Shown piece by piece: positions 21,080-32,400 of a stretch of 64,000 nt of DNA. The position numbers were made by a program, and so were the translations under genes. The DNA lies in the NCBI GenBank assembly GCA_023213315.1, contig JAKCPI010005069.1:1-64000 (forward strand), in the 5' to 3' direction. Each line of letters begins with the position of its first letter. Position 1 is the first letter of the stretch. The stretch is from Euborellia annulipes. Lineage: Eukaryota; Arthropoda; Insecta; Dermaptera; Anisolabididae. The notes under the pieces were generated by a model. The model searched no databases and was not told where the DNA came from. It saw only the letters and a program-made list of their open reading frames with translations.

Positions 21080-24000
21080 ATGACAGAAGAGGATGAAATT
21101 GATGTTTTGGGCGATTTTAATTTTGACAACATTTTTTCCAAAAATGATTCCAGAATGTAATTATATTAATATTCTTCTTAATCTATATGTATATATGTTT
21201 AAAATTAATAAATGGGAGAAGAAAAACCAGCGCCTCTTTTTCCACCATACTCACTATTTATTTGCAAATATTTGCCCTGATGATGGGTGGCGTTTTGCAA
21301 CCCATCATCAGTGAACCCGAAATATTTGCAAATAAATAGTGAGTATGGTGGAAAAAGAGGCGCTGGTTTTCTTCTCCCATTTATTAATTTCAACCTCCAG
21401 CCCAAACTATCAACTAATATATTCAAAATATGTCATTTTATCTGCATTTTCAGATCTTCATGTCTTGACTCAGAAATATTAGAATGCGATGAATACTCCA
21501 ATTGGATCCTCGATAATCCTCATCCTGGGAATTCCTGCTGGCCATCAAGTCCTCCTCGGGTCACAGAAAATAAATTCACAGAAGAACCTTTTGTTCCTTT
21601 TGGAAGAGTGTCATCATTTGTTAATTCTGAGAATTGGAATGATAAAGAAAAATCACTACTTGAAAAAGGACTTGTAAGTTGAATTTTTTTAGAGAAATAA
21701 AAATAAACAGTTTTTGACCTAAAAAAAACTATTACTATTAATTCATCCCATTTTTGTAAGTTATTTATTTGTTTTAAGGCCTATGTGGAAAAGTAGCATT
21801 AATTTTATTTGTTTCCTTCAAAACATGTTGTGAATCACAACAGACTGGAAAATACTAGCTTTCGCATTTATAAAGGCAATAAACTATTTCGCAAATCACA
21901 ACTTCCTATTTAATTAGAGTGGCAATAGAATTGTTTAAGTGAAAAAAATTATCGCACTAAAGAATTCCCATAATTTTAAAGATGAAAAATTAGGAGTTCA
22001 GAAGCAAAAAATTCAATTTCTCTTGTATTATTTTCTATTTTAGACTCTATTTGGAAGAAATAGCAACAGATTATCTCAATTTATTGGCACTAAATCTCAA
22101 ATACAAGTGAAGAACTATTTGAAAAATTACTCTTCAATTGATGCTAATTCAACGCCTCTTCCTTCAGAGTTATTTACTGAATTCTTTTATGATACCCAAA
22201 TACCAGCCTCCATTGAAGAAGTAGGTATTTAATTTTTTTAAAAGGGGCTTTAGCTCGTGCTGCAGAGCTATAAAATGCTTTTTGGTTTGGCCGCTACCAT
22301 GAAACATCTAACAAAATTTCGCTCGGTTACAAATATGAGCTAAGCCTCTTTCTTGAACGCTTAGTAATTCTGAAGTTGACCATTATTTGTATTAAAATTA
22401 TTATTATGTTCATTTAACGATTTCCTAACTCCTGGCTTCTCCAAAAGTTCCTCCAGTGTCTAACTACCTCTGCTTAAAATGATTATCATAAGTTAGTGCA
22501 AATGGATTTTTTTGATTATAATATTAATATATACTAATGATAACAATTTTATTATTTTACTAAACTTTATATAATATATGTAAATAATTAAACTATCTTT
22601 TAGGTTATTACTGCTGTGAAAACTGGTGAACCAACAATTTCTACTTTTAAATTAGGAGAAAAATTAGAAAATAAACAAAAAAGATCAAATAAGCTTGAGA
22701 GGTAAATTATTGAATTTTCCTTTCTTTCATTATTTAAATTTCAAGCATTTCTTTGCCTTCTGTATCCGTTTATCCGTTTATACCCTATTTTATATATTTT
22801 TTTTCTTTTTTGTTAAAGGAAAAGAATTCTCAAAACAGAAAAGCCAATAAAATCAAAAAAGAAGATTTTAAAAACCAACAAAAAACCGCATACTACTATA
22901 GTATTTCCTGGAGAAGAAGTTGTGAGTGATTTCAATTTATATTCGAGATTTTTTTTTTTAGTGATTGTTGAATCCATTACATGAGAAAACGGATGGAGGT
23001 GCTTTTATATCGTCTCTTAGTGTACATTATCGTTAGGCCTTTGCCATTTTCCAACTTTGTCAAATTCTATTTTACTTATGAGTATTAAGCAAGATTTATT
23101 CACACATTAAAGTCATGGCAATGCGTTGGTTGAAAAAATTCATTCTTTTTCAAAGAAAGCTCTTCCTAGTTAACTTTCTTCCTCTTTGCCCCCACTTCAA
23201 CAATCTGCATACGACATGTCTAGAATAATTATCGTCTCACTTTTAGATCTTTATCACTAAAGAAGGACATCAAATTGATAACGAAGAGCAAATTGATGTT
23301 TGTGATAATGATATTCTCACAAATAACAATATAAATATTTCAAGTGCAAATGAAAAAATAACAACTATTGATAAATCTGAAGAAAAGAAAGAGCCAGAGA
23401 TTGAAAATAAAAAACAAATTCATGAAAAAGAATCAATTTCTAATTATATTTCAACAACTCAAGATATTTTTGATAAAATATATGAAATATTACCACCAAA
23501 AAAAGAAATAGTTTTAAATCCTGAAGAGATTACAAGTGAAGAGAAAAGGATTCATTATGATTTTTTTGAGGGCCGTTTAGCAAAGAATCCTCTTCGTTAT
23601 TTAAAGGTTCGTTATTTAAATTTAATTTTATTTAATCATACTTTTTAATTCATGAAAATATATTTTTGCTTCTAGATTCGAAATCATATAATTGACAGAT
23701 GGTTACAAAGTAAACCCAAATACCTAAGCAAAACGGGATCACGAATTGGTTTAAAGAATTGTGGTGATGTCAATTGCATTGGGAGAATACACACTTATTT
23801 AGAACAAATTGGCGCCATCAATTTCAACTGCGGTAAGAATTCACATTTTATCATAAATAAGATGATAATTATAATGGAGTGAAAATTTTATATAATAATG
23901 ATAATAATAATATTTATTGTGCTTTTGTGCATTACACTTGTACAGTGAGCGTCCTGGGAGCTAGAACCTTAAGTATATGGAAAAAACATATTCTCAAAGG

Positions 24001-27000
24001 GGGCGGTGAACAAAATAGGTTTTAGAAACTATGCTTTAGAGGCTATTGGCATCCTCAGTCCTTGTAGGCTTATAAACTAATTAGGCACAAAGTTGTCATT
24101 GTTGTTGCGGCACAAATTTGTGCTTCGTGAGAGTCTATAAGATAAGATAAGAAAAGATATCTTATAGACTCTCACGAAGAATTAATGGTAACTTTTTTTT
24201 TTTTTTAAGTTATTTCGGCTGCAGAGACTATTTGACTTTTATAAATTTATTGATTATTTATTTAAATACATGTATCTATGGCTTTTCGGGGGTCACCTAT
24301 CCCGATTTTCAGCACCACTTGGCGTTACTTAACAATGTTGATCTTGGTGGCTGTTGTTCCTTCTTCTTGCCAGGCCCGTCGGCAACAATGACAACTTTGT
24401 GCCTAATTTGTTTATTAGCCTACAAGAACTGAGGATGGGCGAATAAAATTTTGTCCGAAACGTCTCCTTTTCTGCATTTAGCTTGGATCCATAGGCGTAG
24501 CCAGAAATTTTTGATGGGGGGGGGGGGGTTCAAGAAAATTTTTTCAAACATTTGAAAAATTTAAGATCATTTTATGGTATTTATAAATTATTTTGGTTTT
24601 TTTTTTTAGCTAGAGTAAATTATTATATTTTACTTTCTCTTACCCTATATGAAATATAATTTGTATTACATAAAGCTTAAATATCTAGTCATGGCTTGGG
24701 TCCCATGGGGGAGGGGGGTTTGAACCCCCCCCCCTGGCTAGCTACCAAAGGCTCTCTTTATTTGCTGCACCCGTACTTCCATTCCATAACATCAACAGCA
24801 ATCTCTCTTCAGCTTATTTTAAAATATAAAAATAAACATGGTTTCTTAAATCCTCTGGAAACCTTTGAAATTGAGATTCGTCATTTTGACGATAATTTAT
24901 TTATTGTTCTTTGATACCATTCTGGTTTCGACAGTAAATTTCATTTACACATCGGCTTTATTAGCGAGTATACTTGCCATTATTTGCACAAAGAGCAGTA
25001 CAAGAAAAATAAATGTGTCTTCCCCTTCTACCTAGGCTATTTAAGAATCAATGACTGATGGGACAATAAATTTGAGCCGAAAAGTCTCGGTATTCTGTGA
25101 GCATGAGGCCTTTAATTTTTTGGCTGCACCTGCCTTCGAGTATAATATCCTTATCTACAGCCACTTCTCCAAATACTATTAGTATAGGGGTCATATCCTA
25201 TCTTACGACTAAATTATGGCAAATATAATCGTGGCATCCCCTTATCTGAAGAAGTCCGCTAGAAGAAATAATTTCTTTCGCTATCAATTGTTATAACTTA
25301 ATGATTAGTGATACACCTAATATTTTTGGTATTGATCCAATTTTCAAAGAATCTACACATCAAAATGTCTTAACAAAAAAGAAAATAATATAATAAAAAT
25401 TATTCACTCTTTGTTTTTTTAACTTTTTCAGCCCAGGCCAAATACACAAAGCCAGTATTCAATATCCCATCAATAAATCAAGTGAATACATCTCCAGAAA
25501 AAGATATGACATTAAACCTTACCAGGACTCAGGATAGGAGGCGAATTAAAAAAAAGCTACATGAGGTTTGTCTTTTATTTAAGTGTAGAGCTTTATTTAA
25601 TGGACCAAAAGCTCACCCTCGCCTTTTTTAGTTTTTTTTACAAAATAAATTTTTCTCTAATTCTTTCTTATCATTGCTCTATTTTTAAAAATCTTTAACT
25701 ATTATATAAATATTTTTATTTTAGAATATGGCATCGAATGATTTTATGAGTGCTGGAGGATATACAATTCAACATGAAGATAATGGAGATATAAAAATCT
25801 TATCACCAAAACATATTGAGAAACCGAAAAAATCAAAACTTGAAAAAATTGAATTAATATTTTGTCAGAATTTTGATAAATTTCAGGTAAATCAATGGCT
25901 AAGCTATGCAATATTTAAGGGACGAGTCTCGAAAAACCGTTATTAGCCGATTCAGAAGCTGGTTACTCTAGGCGGCAAGAGATGGCGTTAGTTCTGCCCA
26001 TAAGGAAACAAGCATTTTAGTCCATTTCAGATGAAAGGTTCCAGCAAATTTATTATTCTTTAACACAATGATTACTATAATTATCTATAAGATTTTTTAA
26101 AAATATCTTTTATTTAATGTGATTAATCTAAAAAAAAAGAAACTTTTTCGAAAATCAAAAAAAGGTCTTCTATAAGTTGTAGATGTTTTAAATAGCTTTA
26201 ATTAAAAAAAAATTGAGGTCGATAGCTTCAAAATTGTGGCCGTTGGAACCTCTCAAAATCAGCACCTCCAGACACGCACCTTTTTTTTTTTATTTATTGT
26301 TCCGGCCTTTAGCCTTTGGCCATCGGCATCGCGCTCCTTAATAAACGAATTTCTGTGCCCCTTTATTGTAGATAGTGGTAGCAGGCGTCATTAGCTAGAC
26401 AATGAGTCATTCTTTGGAAATTAATTTATTTTTGGCAAAATACACTCACATAAACATTTTTCTTAAATGTTTTAGGCACCTTTTGCTGTGAGATTGCATC
26501 TTGATGCTTTAATCGTGATGGATTTTCATTCGCATTTAAGTCACATTGAAGTTATTGGCCTTATTGGGGGCTATTTCGATGAAGAGGATAATATTTTACA
26601 TCTGACAAAATCTGTTCCTTGCAGAAGTACCAGCACACGAGTTCATTGTGATATGTGTCCAGGTAATTTCATTTTTTTTTTTTAATATTTGAAAATTATT
26701 AAAAATTTAATTTCATATTATTTTTGTTTTTCTTGTTAGTGTCGCAATCAGAAGCAAATATAAAACTTCAGGCTGAGGGATTAGATGTGGTAGGCTGGTA
26801 TCATTCTCACCCGACATTTATGCCGGAGCCATCAGGACAAGATTTATCAACTCAAAAATCAATGCAAAATTATTTTGAAGGGGCTCCGTTTGTAAGTTTC
26901 ATTCTATCCCCATATTTTCGAGAAGATTCTGAATTAATTTCTTCTTTCAGGTAAATGAATTTTCATTTTCTTTTATAAATAATTTAATTTTTAACTTCTT

Positions 27001-28855
27001 TAGAATAAAATCGGGTGATAGGGTTAATTATTATTATTGATAGAAAGAAAGACTCTAAATTTAAGGGGAGGGGGGGGGAGCGGCGTCTAAACGTACTTTA
27101 AAAAAAAATAGATTATTATAAGGAATTTTTCAATGCGGTTTTTTTTTTAATGAATGAAATTCTTATGGCAGGAGAAGGAGCAGGTGCAGCCAAAAATAAA
27201 AGCCTCCGATTTAATATAATTCAATTTACATGTATTGCCCTATTGACCAACTCCGGGACTTGAACAATTTTGAAGGACTGAAGATGGGTAAATAAAATTC
27301 ACCCGAAACGTCTCGTTGAATTGTATTAAATCGGAGGCTTTTATTTTTGGCTGCACCTGCTCCTTCTCCTGTCTATAGAAAAACCGCCATGACTTATGTT
27401 TAAATTAAAGGGATTATTGGGACAGAGAGTTAAAATTTTTTTTAATCACTTATTAAAAAATTATGAAATTATTTTTTTCTTATCAAGCAAATACAGAAAA
27501 CAATCTGCCCCAATAATTTTAAATTTGTTTTTTAATTTAAAAATGAATGAATTATTATTATCAATATTAATTAAGAAAATTTAAAATAAGCTTAGTAGAT
27601 ATATTTAAAAAATTATCTGTCAAATAGTTCAGCACTCTTGCAAAAGATGGCAGGCTAGTCAAACAGCCGATCTCCTATTAGCCTATATCTATATGTTTAT
27701 GTTTTATAAAAGATACATAATATACCTGGTATAATAACATTTATAAAGTAATTAATTGTTAAAAGATCAATGAAAATCAACCAAATGCATAAAATTATTA
27801 GCTACCATTCTGACATCTCTTGGCAAATTTTCGTAATAGGTGTTTTTTTGGCTTACTTTTCAAGACACACAACGCCCTCTTATCGGGGAAAACATGCGTA
27901 ACAGCTTCACTCCCGCTTAAAACAAATTTCTAGCCCGATTTATTAGCGAAAAAAAGCTATCAGGCCGGAAAAAGGTGATTTGTTGCAAAGGTTAAATTGC
28001 CGCCCCCTCCTTACCAATATTATAAAATACCTAAGGGCGTTCCCCTCTTCATAATCTAAGCCAAATTGATTTTATAATAGTTATTTTAAATTTAAGCCTC
28101 TAAAATTTTGTCCAGGCTTCACGGGCCTAAGCATAAATCCACCAATGCCAGGAATTATTGAAATTCTTGTTTCTCATGTTATAAACTATGCATCATAAAG
28201 TTAAACAGAATTTGTTAATTTCTTGAATAACTTTTCAAACATTTCTTAATAACTAATTTCATTTTGTTTCTCTGGGACACTTTTCCTATTTTGCCGCCCC
28301 CTGGCCTCCATGCCCCCTAGTTCCGGCTCTTCTATTATAGGTTCTAGCTACAGTATATAACAAATTTATCTATATTTTCTTTTATTTCATTTAAAACAAC
28401 AATAGAACATTTTGTTTAACTATATGATGCAATGTCTCACCTACCCCTTTCTTAATAGAAAATAGAAACTCTCATTTCTCTTTTATTTATTTTAAAGATG
28501 CTTAATAGTAAAAAATAGCGACCCATCGGACATTCCGTTCAGCTTAGATGTTTCTATTACGGGTGAATCTCTTAATTTGCCTGATCTCTTTGAACAAATT
28601 GATGAAATATATAAAGAAACCTCATCTCTCAATGCACATAAAGTTAAACTAGACGCCGCTTATGCACCTGGAATTAGCTATTCTGTAAAGGTAATTAAAT
28701 TTATCGTTGAAAAATGAAAATTTTTTTAATACTAATATGAAAAAAATATTTTTCAGTATTTACTAAGCACCAAGGAGCATTTAAAGAGATCCATTTCTCT
28801 TTCCGACTCTGATAAAGAAGCAATTTTAACGAAATTAAAAACTTTATTAAAATAA
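21080..28855 (+). CDS. MYSM1: Histone H2A deubiquitinase MYSM1 (SANT-SWIRM-MPN protein)
   Basis: Thirteen coding exons in consistent phase: 21080-21156, 21454-21673, 22044-22220, 22604-22701, 22819-22921, 23247-23606, 23676-23832, 25432-25565, 25725-25886, 26476-26662, 26740-26950, 28498-28690 and 28757-28855; 725 residues. It removes ubiquitin from histone H2A and activates genes. Domains: a SANT/Myb-like domain near residues 84-128 ([13 protein letters not shown], then [16 protein letters not shown]), an acidic linker, SWIRM near 320-400 ([39 protein letters not shown]) and an MPN+ protease near 497-640. The JAMM zinc site is complete: Glu521, His580, His582, Ser590 and Asp593 ([14 protein letters not shown]). 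So it should be an active metalloprotease. Introns 1, 7 and 11 contain palindromic elements. Confidence 0.95.
21202..21391. repeat. Near-perfect inverted repeat in MYSM1 intron 1
   Basis: Arms 21202-21272 and 21321-21391 pair almost completely. The centre holds CTGATGATGGGT facing ACCCATCATCAG, and ACCCGAAATATTTGC further right. It resembles the inverted elements with a hammerhead-like centre at 24.4, 27.3 and 32.4 kb, but lacks the GAAACGTC box. Confidence 0.75.
24049..24464 (+). mobile_element. Inverted-repeat element with hammerhead-like core (MYSM1 intron 7)
   Basis: Arms about 24049-24103 and 24382-24437 match inverted (GCATCCTCAGTCCTTGTAGG against CTACAAGAACTGAGGATGG). A second palindrome at about 24120-24180 lies between them. 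At 24429-24464 the plus strand reads CTGAGGA, then a GGGC...GTCC stem, then GAAACGTC. That is the layout of hammerhead cores found in Penelope-like retroelements, except for one extra base between GA and the stem. Confidence 0.55.
24485..24750. mobile_element. Possible small DNA transposon with GCGTAGCCAG end
   Basis: CATAGGCGTAGCCAG followed by a poly-G run (about 24485-24532) faces CCCCCCCCCCTGGCTAGCTAC (about 24726-24748). These are the kinds of ends seen on hAT-like MITEs. The right end is altered and no target duplication could be settled. Confidence 0.4.
25055..25130 (+). repeat. Degenerate copy of the hammerhead-like element
   Basis: CTGATGG, a short spacer ending GAGCC, then GAAAAGTC at about 25055-25086, followed by TTTTTTGGCTGCACCTGC, which is also found beside the core at 27.3 kb. 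The core is mutated at two key places, so it is a worn relative. Confidence 0.45.
27169..27371 (+). mobile_element. Inverted-repeat element with hammerhead-like core (MYSM1 intron 11)
   Basis: The arms start CAGGAGAAGGAGCAGGTGCAG and end with its inverse at 27371; each is about 55-60 bp, interrupted only by a few mismatches. Between them 27278-27312 reads CTGAAGA, a TGGGT...ACCC stem, then GAAACGTC. The whole element is about 203 bp. It has no coding capacity. Confidence 0.65.
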
Positions 28856-29410
28856 AAAAAAAAAATAAATAGAATTAAACCGTAAGTATTCAAACTAAAC
28901 AAATTCATTTAATGCCCATCCGTGACTCATAGCTCCTCAATCCCAGGTACCCCACTATTGTAATGAATTCCTCTTCTGAATCTCGATATTTTTAATTTTT
29001 TTCTAGGCGATCTGATATCAGTGAAGCTTAAAAGATAAATTAATTTTCATGTTAAATCCTGACTATGCTAGGATAGTCTTTTTATATTATTTTATAATTA
29101 TTTTAAACATTTTAGACAATTTGAAGGCTAATCTTTTAAATAGAGTATTTTATGCCCAGGCTCTAAATAATAGATTAAGATTATTAAATAACTTCGGATC
29201 TCAGATTAATTAAACATTTTACTAATAACAAAATAATATTAAGGATTTTTAATAAAAGATCTATTTGTATATACATAAAATAAATTAAATCATATTGATA
29301 TTTTTATTAACATTAAAAAACATTGTATAAATATATTGTTTATATATTTTTTATGATAATAATAATACATATATAGCCTATATATAGTTGTAAAATAAAA
29401 AAAAAAATGT
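28856..29410. other. Convergent 3' region of MYSM1 and CTH
   Basis: AATAAA at 28863-28868 is a plausible MYSM1 poly(A) signal and TTTATT at 29303-29308 a plausible minus-strand signal for CTH. Otherwise the sequence is AT-rich without features. Confidence 0.5.
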
Positions 29411-32400
29411 TTAAATTTTCATTGCTAAATTTAATGCCTGATCTAGATCCTGAATAAGATCGTTGACTCCTTCGAGACCAACTGACAAACGAATTAATGA
29501 ATCGGAGATGCCAAGTTTCTTTCTCTCTTCGGGGGGGACTGAAGCGTGCGTCATGATAGACCTGAAATTTAAAAAAAAAAAAGATTATTTTAAGGTCTTG
29601 TTGAGACCATTTAGATCCTTATATTTCATTGTTCGATCTTGAGACTCCTAGCACAAGAGATGAGATCTCCAAGTTTAAAATTATTAATACACTGCTCGTC
29701 AAAAATAGTGGAACACTTTGTTTCTTCTTAAAAAGATCTGTTCCCATCTCTTAATAATACTCTATCTAATTTAAGAAACATTTAATATGAAATAACTTTT
29801 CTAAGTAAATTTAACACAAATCTATACAATGAAATAACTCCAAATTCTAAAATAATCTTTTCATTTCAGTTTTTCTCTGTCTATTTTTTTGGAAATTCTT
29901 ATAAAAACAAAATTTTTAATTAATATCCAACAAAACTTAAGTTGATTTGTCCCTCAATTTGAAAATCGACATATTTTTCTTTATTTTATTAATAGGGCTC
30001 GATTCGATATGCACTAAAAAACAACAAAATATGCACAAAAAATATGCATTTTAAAAGTAAATATGCACTTAAAATAGTGCCATCATCAAACCTCTTCCTT
30101 ACTATAATTAATCTTTTAATATTATTTGATATTCAAAAAAAAAAATTATGTCCAAAATGTTTCGTCATAATAAAAAAAAATAATTAACATTAGCAAAAAC
30201 TGATTAGAGAAGTGTAGATTAAATTTTGGTAGATTATAAATGTCAAGCAAGGTCACCCTTTAGCTATTTCTCACATATCTCACATATCATTATTATCATA
30301 TCTTGTAGCAAGCATTTCATTTAAGTAATTTAAAATTGCATCATAAATTACTTTATTAAGATTATTTGATAACGTTTTATAATTATGCAACCTGTTGAAA
30401 ATTCTTCTTTTAATCTCAAGCCGCATTACAAAAATATGTTCCATTCGATAGGCGGGATTTTTACAAAACAATCCGGGTTGCTTTAATTTAGCCAAACAGC
30501 CGCGTTCAATTGACAGGATATCAAATTCCAGCCCCAAAATAAACCAGTAACCTCAGGTGCTTCAAATCTTTGAATAAATTTGTTTTTTTTTTTTTTACTC
30601 ATTGTCAATAGGATAATTAGCAATCATATCAAAGATCCTTGAACTTGACTTTGATAATATTCAAAAACAAGATAAGATCTTTATCACAATAAGCTAAAAC
30701 ATATCAACCTGGACGAGTTTATTGCAATTGTCACGAGTCACGAGTTCCTATCAACTAATATCATCATCGTTTCGTGGGTTTTTTGCTTAGAAGCTAAAAA
30801 AAAAAAGTTAATCATAAAAGCATATTAAATGATTAAATCGTTTGGGACGAGAAGCCAACCTCTGACCCCTTGCACAAGAGTTGACCATCCTCCTTAAGAG
30901 TGAATGGGAAATGATTGTTTCCAAGGGTTCTCAAGGACTCGAACAAGAAACTCCTAGGCCCCGTTCTTACGTTGCATTTATTACTATTACTTACGGTAAT
31001 TCTGCCAAGCTTTCAAATCCTCCAAGACTCTCCGCCAGAGTGAATACTTTTAGAGATGAGAGGAATTTTCGAGAATGCTCTAATCCACCTTTGATATAAA
31101 ATGAAAATACGCCACTATGCCCTGAGCATTGTTTTCGACAGATATCATATTGAGGATGAGAAGGAAGAGCTAAAAGAAATTTGAAATCGACAATTATACT
31201 CCTTATAATAAGAAATTTACAAAAAAAAAATGAAAATTTCTAAATACCTGGATGGAATACTTTTTCTACTGCTTTATGGTTGGTCAAAAATTTGGCAACT
31301 AAAATGGAACTCTTCATGTGAGCTTCCATTCTGAGATGGAGTGTCTTGAGGCTTCGATTAACAAGAAAGCAATCGAAAGGAGACGGAACAATTCCCATTG
31401 CTACAAAAAAATATATATATATTTAATATTTCTTTAATAAAATCGAGGAGGATCAATTTACCATTTTGTAAAAATCTAAGTTTTTGATGAATTGCTGAGT
31501 CACTTGTAGCTGCGGAGCCCATGATGACGTCGGAATGGCCATTCATGTATTTTGTTAAAGAATAAACAACGACATCGGCACCGAGCTCTAAAGGTCTCTG
31601 GAAAAGCCAAATTAAATTTCAATAAATAAATACCACTGGTTAATTATAATTAATAATGATCAATTATTTACTTGGAAATATGGCGTTAGAAATGTATTGT
31701 CAACGGCTAAAATAATATTTGGATTTTTCGCTTTAACGACATGGGCGATTGCTTGGATGTCGATGACTTTCATCATAGGATTTGTAGGCGATTCAATCCA
31801 AACCATTCTTGTTTTATCTGTTATTGCATTTACTACATTTTCTGGTACAATGGCATCAACGAACGTTGTAGAAATTCCCATGGTAGACGCCACCTTAAAA
31901 TTAATACAAACAGTCAATTTTATTTTCTTAAAATTATAACGGCGAAAAAGGAAAGAAAAGAAAGAAAAATAAAGCCGATTGAATAGAGTCGTATAATTAT
32001 GATTTATTTTCTGCTTTATGATATGAGTGGTTCAAAGCAAAAGTGGACTAAGTCCAAGATTAAACAATTTTCTTTTTGGGTCGTATATTCTATAAGTTAT
32101 TCGGTGTAATAATGATCCATGTATGAATTTCAATACTAATCCTCCAGAGTGCAGCAGTTCCTTAATGCAAAAAAAAAAAATCTAAAAATCTGAATATAAA
32201 ATTTAAAATGTGTAGGCCTACTTAGATAAAGTATAATTTAAATTCTTAAATGGCTGTTTAACTTGATAAGGATAGTGGATAGATAGCAGCTAGGAAAAAT
32301 AAAATCCGACAAAAACAAGATCAATTTTTTATCAGATTTTCCTTTATTTGATCGTCGACGTTTCGGACGCCAGTCGCGCCCTTCTTCAGGACAATCAATC

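Noticed and set aside
30280..30537. 85-codon minus-strand open frame inside CTH intron 6
   Set aside because: No family resemblance, and it sits within an intron whose flanking exons splice in phase; kept only as an unassigned note.
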